DNA of 64,000 nucleotides from assembly GCF_002078875.1 (NCBI RefSeq), contig NC_034409.1:16682631-16746630 (forward strand). The letters run 5' to 3'. Source of the stretch: Numida meleagris (lineage: Eukaryota > Chordata > Aves > Galliformes > Numididae). This document shows positions 49,803 to 63,654 of the stretch, piece by piece (the first letter of the stretch is position 1; the number at the start of each line of letters is the position of its first letter). The notes beneath the pieces were generated by a model. The model made no database searches. It was not told the origin of the DNA and was given only the letters and a program-made list of their open reading frames with translations. Made by a program: the position numbers and the translations under genes.

Positions 49803-52800
49803 ATTTACTAGTATTTACAAATTCTTCATATACAGGTGAAGAATTGTCCCAATTTCTTTTAAAATATGAACACACTGAAATTCACAGGTGAGAGAGAGAT
49901 TCAGGAAATTAAGCCATTAAAAATACGCAAGAGAAAAATATTTTCCACACACTGTTATTGCTAAAGAAATAAATATTTTCATAAATCATTTGTTAACAAG
50001 AATATTTAACCTTTATCTGTTATCTATTTTGCTATTAATGTAACTATACATAGCTGTATGTAATATACATATGCATGTGTATTTGTATACAAAGTATACA
50101 TACAAGTAAAAAAGGAAATGTATGTAGACTCAGTATTTTATTTAACAGCTGATGAAAGTCATTTATCAGTAGGACATTAGAATTTTCGTAATGTATGTTT
50201 TAAAAGAACAAACATCACAAGCCTCTTTGTATTCAAAATGTATTTTAAATATCTAGAAGAAAAAAATCTATCTCTGGTGTTACCTCATCAATTAACACCA
50301 GAGGATAATCTGGTTCCCAAGAAAGGACAATTATTCAAAAGTAGCAGAAATAATTATTTTTTGAAATTGCAGGGAGTGATGGCATAAATATATGGCATAT
50401 AAATATGGCATAATAAATAAAGAGAAATTGCCTCACTACGGTGTTTCTAGATGTGGGGTTAGAAACCTTCCTTCATTTTCTGCATGGCTTTTCTGTTCAT
50501 GACTCATTCCTTTGATTGGGATGGTTCCCAGGTCATTAGCAATACAGGAAACTCAGTGAGAAAAGAAATGACATGGACCAAAGAGGCACAAGTAAGAAAA
50601 ACAGGTAAATAATTTGTAAAAGAGCATAGCAGCCACATATCTCCAATAAATCTTTGAAATGTAGATACCTGTGATTTGAGAGGAAGGAAAGGGCAGAGAC
50701 AACCACAGTCTCTCCCCTTCTTTCACAGGGGTTGTTGGGATCTTATCATACAGACAGCTGAATATTATTAATGAAACAATAGAAACTCCTTTAATGGAAA
50801 CATATCTTTTTAGTTGCTGCTGTTGTTCCCAAATAATACAGAGTAACCTAACATCAAGTCAAAATCCTTCCTTCCCTCAAGACTTGAACATACTATGACA
50901 ACAGTAGTAACAATACAAGTGGTTGTCCAGTTGCACAGATGTTGGCAATTGTTTTCATACTGGTCATTCTCTCTTTAAAGCAGGACATATTTTTAATATT
51001 TACAGATTCATAATAATTGCAAGACTTCTGACATGCTACCCTGCAGCATGGACCTTGACTGGATGATTAAGACATTATTTCCACCTGTACAGATAGCACT
51101 GTTGTCTGGCTGAATAGCCATTACCTCCTCCAGTGGATCACCTCAGACTCTTCTGACATTAAACATCTGGCAGATATTCCTGAATGCCACAGGTTCATTA
51201 TGTATGATTCTGGTGAGATAGAGAGGCATTCACAGATGAGAATACCTTGTCTTGGATCTGAACCACACCTCCTCCTTCCTCCCTCACACAGGTATTTCCT
51301 CTCTCTCTCCTTGTTAAGTACACAGGGTTTTTAAAAGGCAATATTAAAAACAGATACATATATTCCAGAGTTACATTATGTACATACTTCAAACACAGCA
51401 TTTTATTTTATGCTTATCAATAACTCTGTACTTTGAAAAATGCACTCTCCATTAAGTTTACAGCCTTGACTTAAAACCTTCTACTGACTTTAGTCATAAC
51501 AAGACTGGGCACTTTTCATTTCATGAACATTTCATTCAATTAGCTCTGGAGCAGATGTAATTTTGGTTTATTAGATTTTCTGCAACTGAATTGGAAAATG
51601 GTGACAGAGTAAGCTAAATTTTGTAAGTGTTGCTATTCAAGCTACTTGAAATAATTCTTGGATTACAAACATTGCAATATCTGAGCATCTGAGATGTTAT
51701 CAGTCATTCACACCCAGTATTTTTATTTCATGGCTACTGTTTAAAACATGCATATTAAAGACTTGATTGTTTTTTAGATGCATCTTTTTATTGTTTTTTT
51801 GTATTCACTGAATTTTGTAACATGATTGCTAAGATAGCAGCCTTAATGTCAATTTCCGGTCACCTTTGTATTTGCATCATAGCAGATGTTTCCATACACG
51901 TACAGAGATGTAAATTTACACCTTTATCTTGCATGAGAACACTGCATTGAGTATATCAACAAGTTTTCCTTCTTGAACCAAATGCTTTGTTGGGGAAATT
52001 TGTATGGAAACAATTAAATCTGTATGGAATATTAGGGATTTAGTAAACAAAAGTAATAATGCATTTTAGAATCAGGATGAGAGGACAGCACTCAAAATCT
52101 TGTATGCTGAGGGAGATATACTGTGGTTTGAAGCAGTTTATGGTGAAATGGAATCATTTTCAATTTCATAGTATACGGTCAATAACTCTGATGTCTCATT
52201 TATGCGAGTAAATATACTTTTTGCTGTATAAAATTCTCCAATAAGGTTACAAAACTGTGAAGGATCAGTCTTCCCTTCTTAATCATAGCTTACTATAGTG
52301 CATATGAATTGCAACCACACTTAGCAGTTCTTGTCATTCATATGTAAGCTTTATCAAGGAGAACTACATACACAATGTATATACAATGTGTACATAACAC
52401 ATGCCCTATTTATTTCCTTTCTTTACCTGTTGATAGTCTTCCAATGGAAATGCACTTCAAGAGATTTTGTGGAAACTTTGGGCCAGGGTTACTAAGAAAT
52501 ATTGCCTATGCATACTAGGCAATTAAGTAGTATATTTAAGCTGTTTTATCTCAAAAGAAAGCCTGTAAATCACATCAATTAATTAATTAACTGACCCATC
52601 AGTTGAAATGCCACCAATTTGAGACATTGATAAGATGATTTTCTTTTCACTTGCAAATACAAGGGCAGACTATGGTACTGATACAATTATTTTATGTACT
52701 TACACAGTACACAAAAACTTTCTGATGGATTTTTAAGAACTAGGTTTACCTCTAAGATACAGATTTTGTTTTCTAAGGTCAATGTGAAAGTTGCAAAAAA

Positions 52801-54856
52801 AAATCTGTAAAGTTGATTCTATCTGAGAGTAAGACTGTGAGTATATAAACTAATGTACTTTTTTTGTATTGAATGCCTAGAGGGGACTGGAGGGTATGTA
52901 AAAGAAGGAGCTTCTACTTACTCTCTCTTAGACTTTATAAACTATATTTTTTTCTACATTCTGAGCTTAAAATACAATTCTTAACGAATTTTGGGATCTA
53001 AACTTTGCAGAATTAAGATATGAATGTATTATATTCATGGTGTCTGCAAATTTTTTTGTCCTTCATTTTAGTCTTTTATGAGATATGTTTAAATGTAGTT
53101 TTAATTCACTATCTCCTATCTGAATCTCTTATCCAACCTTATACAGTCTTCCCAAATGCAGGTATTTTAGTCACCTACTTGTAGGACTTTGAGAAATTTT
53201 CATCATTTTAAAAAATATTTCAGGCAGTACCAGATTTAGAGGAAATATATTTCAACCCATAAACCTCCAGTCAACAGTCCAGATTTTTACAATTCAACTT
53301 CTTTCATGATGCTGTTTAGCATGTCCTTCAGAACAAACTGGCATCTGGACAATTAGTCCAGATTGTATTTCAAATGAAAGAGGAACAATCACCATTCAGA
53401 TAAACAAGGACATAGATGCATCAATATATACCACCCTAGAGAAAATTACGAGATTTATAGCCATAGTTAAGATTTCTGCTGATTGATTTCAGCAAAATGG
53501 CTATGCAGTATTGTGACTTTATCTTGGTCTTTAAATTTATTAATCTGGTAGCATGAAGAGCCACTTCAGAGAATAAAACAAAAGCTTATTGCAATTTTTT
53601 AGATTTTTCAGTTAATCAGAGCTAATTCAACGTTCGTGAATTGAATTTTTCTTGAGTTGCTCATATGGTATGCCTATAAGTGTGAAGTTCTAGTGTACAG
53701 CATGGCACTGTTCTTGTGATAGTCTAGTTCTAGCATGTTTTCTACATGTTTTCTCAGGTGGGATTATAGGCAGTGAGAATATACAGAAATTGATGTTCAT
53801 ATACAGAGACGGATGTCTGTGAAATGATTTATGAAAACATTCATTAGTATTTAGCATTGTCAAGATGATGTGATCACTCACATGACATTCTGTAGTATGC
53901 CAGCAGGATATAGTCCTTCACACTAGATCTGTATTTAGAATAGTTGATGCAAGCATACACGGCATAGAAGCCTCACAGTGAAATAAACCTCTCGGCACCT
54001 ATTGTGTAAGCTTACCTGATTATATCTGTCCTTGTTTTTTAATTAATTGAACCATTCTGTGGGATGGAATGAAACCATACCTTTCTTGAACAAGAGGGCC
54101 ACTATTTTGTGAATAAATATTTCTAATAAACTGAACCCTCTGATGTGATGTATGAGAGAGCTTCATATTGATAAGACTTAACATATGACAAAAAATTGCA
54201 ATTTCTGGCCAACAGCAAATTCTAAAATACAACATAGTCAATTTGAGTGAGAAATAACTTGTTCTTTATGCTATTTCTATCCTGAAACTCTCTTCAAAAG
54301 AGAGAAATTGTGATAAATTATGTGTGGTGTTTTTCTCTTGTGACTGATGGCAGAGGAAATCAAGCCATTACACTTAGACACTCAGTGTGGAGTTGAAGCA
54401 GACTTACCAGAAATAAGACAAACATTTTACACTGCGTGTTTCAGCCCTGTTGTTCAGTCCAAATGCTCTGATTTTAAATTTCATCTACCCCCATTACTCA
54501 ACAGGAGTCTCTTCTTTTTTTCTTTCTGAGGACTGGTAATTAGCACAAGTACAGTTATTGTAAGCTAATTATATGTTCTAAAACTAATGTACTTACATGA
54601 ACCAGAGGATAGCTTACCACATGAGCATTTGATAAGCAAACAGGTGCTTAAAAGATTTAATGGATCTGCAGCCATCTGTAGTGATTAACGATGTTTGAGA
54701 ACCTCACTGAAGCTCAAAATATCATACTAAATGAACACTGGGAGTTTTCAGTTAAAAAAAAAAGTGTAAACAGTTCTAGATTTTCCTCCTCAAATGTTAT
54801 ATGCTGAGTTACAATTTTATATTCCAAGAGGCAGTGAATAACTGAATTTTCCCGGA
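49803..54856. other. Unique AT-rich stretch without a recognised gene
   Basis: About 5 kb without a recognised transposon or gene; only short A/T runs and short random frames. Confidence 0.5.
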
Positions 54857-55361
54857 AGCTATGGCTGTTCAGTGAAGTCCTCGGAGACTGGAGAAAGGAA
54901 AACATTACTCCCATTTTTAAGAAAGGGAGAAAGGATGACCCGGAGAACTACAGGCCAGTGAGCCTCACCTGTGTGCCTGGGAAGATCATGGAGCAGATCC
55001 TCCTAGAAGACATGTCAAGGCACATACGAGACAAGGAGGTGATCCGAGACAGCCAGCTTCACCGAGGGCAGATCTTGCCTGACCAATCTGGTGGCCTTCT
55101 ATGATGGAGTGATGGCATTTGTGGACAGGAGATAAGTTTCTCACTCAGAGAGTGACACACTGGAACAAGTTGCCCAAAGAGGTTGTGGATGCCCCGTCCC
55201 TGGAGGCATTCAAGGCAAGGCTGGACGTGGCTCTGGGCAGCCTGGTCTAGTGGTTGGCAACCCTGCACTCAGCAGGGGGGTTGAAACTAGGTGATCTTTG
55301 ATGACCTTTTCAACACAGGCCATTCTATGATTCTATGATTCTATGATTCTATGATTCTATG
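54857..55361 (+). mobile_element. CR1 LINE with large internal deletion
   Basis: Plus strand. RT-proximal sequence ([32 protein letters not shown]) runs to about 55125. There it jumps, at a GGAG that occurs at both deletion edges in the related 29-kb copy, to the last 40 codons of ORF2 (QRVTHWNKLPKEVVDAPSL). The RT active site and most of the C-terminal domain are missing, roughly 1 kb. It ends with five ATTCTATG units at 55322-55361. Confidence 0.9.
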
Positions 55362-57420
55362 ATATTGCAGCACAGCTTCTGAATTTGCCACTGTGACTGA
55401 TGTGGCCTAAAACCAATGGCTCTAAAGTGTCACTTAGTATACAAGCTAACTGAATTAGCATTAGATTGGAATCACCTACAGTAACCATATACTGTAACGC
55501 AGTATAGCCATTGATTGTAACAACTATCACATTAGTATTATAGCTTTGTATACTCAGAGAAGTTTGTAAGACCTTGGGACTGAGGCTTAGCAAGCTTGCT
55601 CTGTTTAAACTTTTCTTGACCTGCCTGCAGTTTTGTTTCCCTTGGTTTAGCTATGATGGCAATTCTTCTAATTGACCAGGTGTCTACGGTGTACCTTTTG
55701 ATAGGTTATGTGATAAAATCACATTTACACACTCACAAAGGTAAAGAGCAAGTCGGGGGGCCCAAGTAGTACCCTGACAGCTGCTCCCAGGCCCATCAGC
55801 AGGGAGCCACCAGCCCATCAAAACTTAATTTCCATAAATCCAGAGATCAGGGGCACCATGGCACCTTGGGAACCCAAATTAAGTACAGAGGAAGCCCTGT
55901 CTACGCTGCTCCGAGGACTTTCCCATCAAGAACAGCTCTTATGATTACCTTTTGGAATTAAGTGGGTCACTGTCAAGGAGTGTTGGGTATAAAGAAGGCA
56001 TGGAAAAAGAATTTTCGTATTGCATAAGATTGAGGGTTAGGAATAGGACACAGTTTAAAGTTAAACAGAAGGTTTAAGGGAGGGAAAAAAGTGAGAAGAG
56101 ATAAATTCTGGTGATTTTGGGAATAAAAAGGGAATAAAAACGTCCATTTACACAGAAACAGGGCTTGTCAGTACACTTCTCTAACCATACCCTATGCCTG
56201 ATCACCACAGTCTGTCCTGTATCATCTTCAGATGTTTTTCTGTCTCTCTCACTCTGTGACTGTGGTGCCAGCAACTGTGTGAGTGTGAGTGTGTGAGTGA
56301 GTGTATGATCATCAGTGAAGACCAAGCCAGGTAAGCCAGCAAGTAGAAATGGCCTGGGAGCAATGAGAGTACATGGAAGTCTGACGAACAGCTCTGGTGA
56401 CATCATACTGGGGCCAGGTATGGAACTAGAGGAGTCCAGCCCTGCTCATGTTTGTGAATATGTGTGTGATCATCTGTAATAGCAATGGGGATGAAGTTGG
56501 GGTCACCTATGTCCAGGTCCTAGCAACTGAGCAGACTGGAAGATAGAGGCAGCTACTTTGGAGACTGTGTCTGAGTTCAGCTGTGAGGGGATTTGCATTG
56601 TATATGTGAATGTATATTCCCATCAATAGGCCTCTGTCCTGCTCAGACAGACAGAGGAGCAGGATGAGGACATTGATGCTGTCTGCATACCTGAGTGCTC
56701 TGTGTGTTTTTATGTTATCTGTGTGGCTGGACATGTATAAATGTATATACAAGACATGTATATGACAAGTGTATATCTATATATGCACATACATGTGGAG
56801 TATACCTGTGTTTGGTGTCTGGGGTCTTGTTGGAAATACATTTTCAGCCTCATTACTCATTAGACCTGGGGGCATGAAGCTTCTGCAGCCTTGCCTCTCT
56901 CAGGCTGTCAATGCTGTATTTTCCTCCAGAACTTGTTTATCTTTGCATCATAAACCAGAGTTTTAGATCCATAGAATAATAAGCAATTATTCTATGTAGA
57001 CTGAGATATTTACAATTCTATCACAGTGACATAATATAATGGTAACAAGGAGAACAAGGAAGTGGAATCAGTCATATAGAAAAGGCACTACATAGTAAAT
57101 CCCAATGAAAAATAGAGCTGCAGGCCAATGGCCAAAGAAAGATATAAAATCATGTGTGAAAGCATACAAATATGACCCAGAGTGAGTCCTGGAGAAGGAG
57201 GAAGAAGTCAACATCAATATCATACTATTTTGGCACAGGAATCAAGATGCTGGTGACTCACAACAACACCCTCCTCCCCATCCCTGCTAGATTGAAGCAA
57301 CCGGTGTTAAGATCCACTGGGAAGCAGGGAGTGGGTAAGCATAACAGCAGGAGTGGTGGTAGAAAGTAAGAAGTGTATGCAAAGCAATTTCAACTACATT
57401 ATTATCTTTTTTTCTTTAAC
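55362..57420. other. GC-richer, unclassified non-coding region
   Basis: From about 55740 to 57350 the base composition is richer in G and C than the surroundings, with GGGGGGCCC at 55756, TG-rich runs (56275-56304) and short TGTATA-type repeats (56730-56800). No gene domain is recognised. The texture could suit an old endogenous retrovirus or another repeat unknown to me. Confidence 0.35.
56275..56304 (+). repeat. (GTGA/GTGT)n simple repeat
   Basis: Alternating GTGTGAGT units, about 30 bp, explaining the threonine/leucine-rich repeat in an antisense frame. Confidence 0.75.
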
Positions 57421-60400
57421 AATTAAATCTGGACTAATAATGACTAGAATCTTAAGAGTTATATTCAATTAGATTTGTAGCTTTAATCATAAAGTGTGCT
57501 TCCTTTTTACCCCTAGAAAGGATTTTAAGGATAACACCAAATGTACTGAAAATTGACTAACCTTTAGAAATGATGTCACTATAAGTATGGCTAACTATGC
57601 ATACACAAAAGTGGCATGTATTCTGGAAAACTGCAGGTTTTCCAGTTCTGTGTGAACAGAAGGGCAACGAGAAGAGCATGGTGGTATTGCAGTGAGGTAG
57701 TCATGGAAGAAACAAAGGGAAGACCATGCTGCAGAAGGAAGGGAGATGTTGTGGGAACAGTACATGAAAGAAACCAAGCTATACTAGTTAAGGAAACTTT
57801 AACTAAAAGTTTTAAAAGGAGTTATCAAAAAGTATGGTATCATTCCTATGAATGGTGGTGACAATATTCTGTTAAGTACTGCCTTCTGCTGAGCTATGAA
57901 AGCAGTTCTAAAATCAATTGGATCAAGAATACACCCTCTAAAAATAAAATCCCCTACTGTTGCTTCCTCAACAGCTGTGGATCAGACAGATACTTAATAT
58001 AGCTGAGACTTGCACACAATAATGTCACTTTTTTGAGTTTAAATGGACAATATCACACTCAGCACAGAAACTGTTCCTGATCTTTTTTGGATTTTGGAAT
58101 TTGAAGACTTTACATTCCAAATTTTTATCCAAAACTTTTATCTAAAAAAAGGCTAAATTTGATTATGTTTTTAATACAAATAATTACCCTCAATACTAGG
58201 TTCCCCAGGAAAAACTGACGTGAAATTAAAAGAATTAAGATCTAAGCATGTGTACAAGTGTTGTTACTATTCTGACCAGTGTAGCTGCTCATTTGAGTGT
58301 GTTTATTTGAAGAGTTAAATAAATGCAGCAGCATTTATTTGCAATCACTGCTAATTTGTGCATATGATTAATTTTGCTACCTGAAATGGCAATTAGTCCA
58401 AATTTGGTTGGTACCCACAACAGCTACCACGTGTACTCAAGCAAAGGAAACACATGATTCTTTTCTTCAAAGTGACTAGGGTCACACACAAATGAGCTGA
58501 TATCCTTTATCTTAGCTAAGTTATCTCTAAATTGTTCTCTTCTTATTACCTCCCAATTCTTGATCTGTCACCAATGATGGTGACTGTGTTGTCAGTCTAA
58601 TCACAGCTGACCTTTTTAGTGAAAATGAAGCTGAAGCATCATTAAACTCTCCAGTCTTCTTCACATCATCTGTTATGGTCCCTTCTTACTTGAAAAGAAT
58701 TGGGCCATCTTCTCTTCAGTTTTCCTGTCTCTTACAGGTTATAAAGTAAAATATTTCTACCTATAAGCCTTTATATTTTCTTCTAGCTGCACCTCATTTG
58801 ATGCCATGCCCCATTTACACACTACATATCTTTTAATTTCTTGTCATTTATAACATTTTATGGAAAGCAGACAGATATGTCTTTCATATCATCATCTGAA
58901 TAATATTGGTAGTTCCTAATATAGTGGTTTACTCAAGACCTTGAATTAATTTACTTGGTACAAAATGGAAAAGCTAATTAAGAAGCTGAAGTGATACCTA
59001 ATTGCATGAAACATGTTACATGGTTTGAAATTCCGTAGAACTCAAACCAGAACAAGGAAGTAGAAAGGATGCAGACTAAACAATGTTACTTTGTAAGCAA
59101 AGCACTAGCAAACTACACATTTTAAGGAAGAAAAATAAAAACATACACTTCAAAGCAATACACACTGGGCTTCTGCCATGGGAACCACTGTCTCTGAGTG
59201 AGACATAGAGGTCACACTGGATAATCAGGTAAATATGAACAGAGAATATGGACACTGTTGCTAAAAAAATGTCAGTTTGTAATGACAAAACTGATAAAAA
59301 TACTTGGTTAACTCTCTACAATTTCAGCTTCTATTAATATGGCATTTCTGGTTCTGGTGTTGTAACTCTATAAATAGGTTGTTAAATTGGAAAGAATTCA
59401 AAGAAAACCTCAAAATGATTGATAAAGAAGCATTCAACAAATTAGTCACCTTAGGATCATGCAATCTTCAATAGACATATTCAACCAATACTGTTCTGAA
59501 TCTACATGTGAGAGAGACTGTTGAAAACTGAAGAAATCAGAGGATTTGCCAATATAGGCTAAGTTAGCTTCTGAATATTTTTTTACTGTTTTTGTCATAG
59601 GAAACATAATAAGGGAAGACTCTTTTCAATCTAGTGAAACAAATTATAATAAAATCCAATGTCTGGAAATAGAAAGCAAACAATATTTCTAGAAATTAGA
59701 TTAATACTTTAAGGTAGAGAAATTAACTATTGGAAAAGCTTACAATAGACCAAATGTGAAAATGAAGACTAAATTATTTCCTACAAGACTGAAATTATTG
59801 TAAGTATGTTATATAGAAAGTCAAACTAAGTGATCTCAACTTCCTTTTCTGATTTTATGTGTCTATCACATACAGAAATATCAGAATGAAACTCTTCATT
59901 TCAATCTAATTAAGAGATAGCTACCACATATCTTGATTGGGCAGTCTTGGATCTAATTGCATCCTATTTTGAAATCTTCAGACTCAGGATTTGTTAATCC
60001 TTAGTTTCATGAATCTTAAAGAAGCTAGTAAACAGTGTTCAAAAGGAAACTATGTTTGAAGCAAATAGATCTAATAATCCCTAAGATGTACTACTGATAT
60101 CTAAATTCATAAATAAAAGAATGAGGAAAAAATATTTTTTAGATTCTACAGGAGAATAACATTTTCGGATGGTTTCATAACTTTTGAATGATATTTAAAC
60201 ATTGGAATGCTAGGCCCAGATGAGGTTTTGATTTTAGTAGTTAATTGTATATCAGCAGAGAATTTCCCCCACTTGCCCTGCCTTTAACTTACAGTTAAGT
60301 TATAAGTACCTATGAGTTAAGATTAAAGATATTTTTGTTCTTGAGATACAAGATGTGAATATTGTGTCATTGCTCACAGTGCCAAAAGAATTAGATAACT

Positions 60401-62011
60401 TGTTCATGTATTTTCGCAACACAGAAAGAACATAGCAAACATGCATTTATTGAACCATAGCATACTGCGGTACTGAGTAGTGCTGCTTTAAAGGGTATTT
60501 AAGTATTTCCTGAATTATAAATAATTCAGTATTTCCTGAAAATCTGTGTTAAACTCCTATTGTTATGCACAGTCAAGTAGAACAGCGTACAAAATAAAGC
60601 AGGTCATCGTACATTTATTGATTACTACATATTTCTTTACTCACTGTACAAGAAAGGCTAACAAATACAATTCTCTTGAAAAAAAAAGTTGTTTTCACCT
60701 GTACATTCCTCAAAAAAAAAAAAAAAAAGTTCCAATAACTGCATACACAGCTCTGAGGTCATTAATTAAATCAAATAAAGACATTAAGGTAAATAAAGAC
60801 AAAACTTACTCTGCACAGGTGGCAGGTGAGGGTTAGGGGAGACCTATTTTTATTTCAAGGAAAGGCCTATCTCCACTCCTAACAGAAAAAAATAAAATAC
60901 TTTACCACTGTAATGATTTATGTGAGACACGTTTGAGTTGCTTTTTATCTCTGTTTTCCCCTGTGATCTCTGTTCCCATAGGAAGAATTTCCAGTGATTC
61001 ACTGGGGTCATGGTACTGTAGTGCATCATGAAATCTAGAGTCTGGTCAGAAAGCTTAATCCAGCTTATTCTGAAGACAGAAAACAACAAAATTTCATCTC
61101 AGTCTCTGGCAATTTTTTCACCAACCAAAGTTCACATTTCTGCAAGCAGTTTTGAAAGAAATAATCTTCATTCATGACTTTGTGTAGTAGGAAAAGGGAC
61201 CAATAATGGCTTTTCAGACAGGTAGAGGTAGACGCTATTTGCAGTTCACTATATGTTTCCTGTCCCCTTGTTAGCTATCAGGAAAAATCAGCTGGAAAAC
61301 TCTGTTAATGTTTCCTTTCCTATGAAACTATGATTCCTTCCTCAAAAAAAGAAAGGATATATAGGAGATATGTTTTGGAGAAGAATATGTGTTGACATCG
61401 AATTCAACTTTACAACTCAATACTTTTGGAGTGTCGTGAGACCGTGTCAATGAAACATCTGGCCCTTTATGCAAGCACAGTCGCGGCAGTGTTTACACTA
61501 TTTACTATAGGCCTCTAACTTAGATGCAATGGAGAGGAACAATGTTAAGAACCAAAGTTCACTAATGAGTGAATGAAGGAACATAAACCCATAAAATAGC
61601 ACAAAAGTTAGATGTCCAAAACAAATATTGTGAGCACTCCATTACTCACAAGTATACCATGAAGGTAAAAATAGGGTGAGGTCCTGTCTTAAGTGTTTAC
61701 ATATATTTTCACGTAACCTGTGAGGCCCATTGGGCGTGGAATTCTTTTATTATCTTTTATTGTTATTTTGAGATTTCTGGGCACAGTTCAATTGAAACAT
61801 GTATTACATATTTCTTTGATTTTTTCTTAAATACTTTGACATTTAGGTAGCTACTTTCCAGACTGTTATTCTTCAGCACTGTTGTCGCACTCTGTGCCCT
61901 CCTGTCAAGTAGATAATGTTTTTCCAATACCTCAGTAACAGTAGATGTACCAGTAATGAACAAACTATAAATAATTATATTTATATTACACATAATTTTA
62001 CATAAATATAA
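57421..62011. other. Unique AT-rich stretch without a recognised gene
   Basis: No gene or transposon recognised. An A17 run lies at 60712-60728. Confidence 0.5.
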
Positions 62012-62180
62012 CTTCAGATTATGATAAACAGTTATGTTCATATTATAAATACAATTTTATATAATGTCCTTTATTATATAATTATATATAAAAATCTTCC
62101 AGCTTATGATAAACAGTTATCTTTATAATATAATATAATAATATATAATGTAAATATAGCTGTTTATCATAAGCTGGAAG
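62012..62180. repeat. AT-rich inverted repeat with an extra direct copy
   Basis: Arms at 62096-62116 and 62160-62180 are perfect 21-bp reverse complements (CTTCCAGCTTATGATAAACA plus G), with a 43-bp loop of nearly pure A/T that extends the pairing imperfectly inward. A third, partly diverged copy of the arm lies at 62012-62035 in the same direction as the first. It could extrude as a cruciform. Confidence 0.85.
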
Positions 62181-63654
62181 TTTCTTCAGAGTTTACCTGT
62201 TAGAGTAAGTACTGCATACCACCATAATCAGTTCAAGGTAATGGATATAACATGTCTATAATTTCCAGGGGTAGAGCATGCAGATGCTGCATTTAATTTT
62301 ACAGATTTGTAATTCTGGACCCAGTTTTTCTTAGACCTTCACTGACCCAATGCCTCTCCTCACTGAACCAGTAAAGGTAACAATTTAATTATCCTATAAC
62401 ATGTGCAACATAAAGAATTCTATTTGTGCGATTTTTAACATTTTAATTCTGATTTTGTTCGTACACCTAATAGCCCAACCTCCGATGGACCTGATCTGCT
62501 CAGTATAGGATTTGTTGATCAAGTCAACATATGAACCTCACTGGGAGGAGTTAATAGCCTGGAGTGTAGGTTCCCTCATATTCCTGTTAATATGTAACTT
62601 ATGACATGATCTTTACAAATCATGTCTTGTTTTTGCACAAGATTTAAGTGAATATTTCTTTTTTGTATAGTATCAATATGAGCTGCCTCAATGTTTATGG
62701 AATGTCATTGCTCCTGGGACTCATCTCCAGTCCCCTGATGTATTCACAAAGTAAACTGACACCATTTCTCTACCTGCTTTCAATGATAATCATTGCCCTG
62801 TATTTCCTAGGTAAACTTTACATTTAGTATAAACTGCTGCATGATTAAGGTCTCTAAGGAGTCATTAGTGAAAAAGATTTTTCAATATGCAAGTAACTCT
62901 TGCCTCTTGCTTCTCCCTTATACAAAGAACCAAATTTCTGCTTCTCTTGATTTAGGTGGAAGCACACCGTTTATATACTGTAGCCGTACCGCAAGTTTTT
63001 TCCAACTCTTTGCCCTTTGTATGCTTTTTTTAGATCATTCCTCAGCATGCAGAAGCACAACGGAAGGCTTGCTAATATGGAGCACTCTGTTCAATCAGGA
63101 AGTGCTTAATCAGGTCACCCACTTTATCAGGATATCTTCACAGGAGTTGGTGCACATAATGATAATGTCAAGGACAAGAGACAAAGATATGGTGTTGTGC
63201 TATATTTGGATAGTGTCATATTTTAATGTTTCGTGCATTTTGTGTATGTGTATGGATTTCATACTTCTAGCAGCCCCAACTATGAGAGTAAGATAAAGTA
63301 GACCTCCTGCAAGGTGTAAAGACAACAGACACAGTAATCAATCCCTACTGCTGAAGCAATGTTTGTTTGTTTATTTTGCGGGGTTTTTTGCTTGTTTTCT
63401 TGAGGCTTAATTGCATCAGGCTTAATATGTCAACAGGAAAAGAAAAAAACACAGAGGATGGAAAGCTTGATTCTACATGAATTGACAGGTTAGACATGGA
63501 ATAGGAACACACTCAAATCAAAAATACAGGATAGAAAACACCCTGAAAAAACTTGTTAAGGAAGCTGAAATCCACTAGAAGATTCAAAGACAACAACTCA
63601 AACTACATAGAAGGTTTGTGAATACCCAGCCGTATGCAGTTAGTATCATGGGAT
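62181..63654. other. Non-coding sequence around a candidate exon
   Basis: Apart from the candidate exon at 62671-62810, nothing is recognised. A 151-codon frame at 62841-63296 lacks domains. Confidence 0.45.
62671..62810 (+). other. Candidate exon encoding hydrophobic segments, unidentified
   Basis: TATTTCTTTTTTGTATAG (a pyrimidine-rich acceptor) precedes, and CTAG|GTAAAC (a good donor) follows, an open 140-bp segment. The frame starting with ATG at 62678 reads MSCLNVYGMSLLLGLISSPL and then two-thirds hydrophobic sequence (TPFLYLLSMIIIALYFL) that could be a membrane helix. If unspliced, the frame ends soon after, at TAG about 62825. The segment is less AT-rich than its flanks. I do not recognise the family. 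AT-rich DNA readily gives hydrophobic chance frames, so this is only a candidate. Confidence 0.3.

Noticed and set aside
62841..63296. 151-codon open frame, the longest outside transposons
   Set aside because: No recognisable motif; Cys/Ile/Leu-rich composition typical of chance frames in AT-rich DNA.
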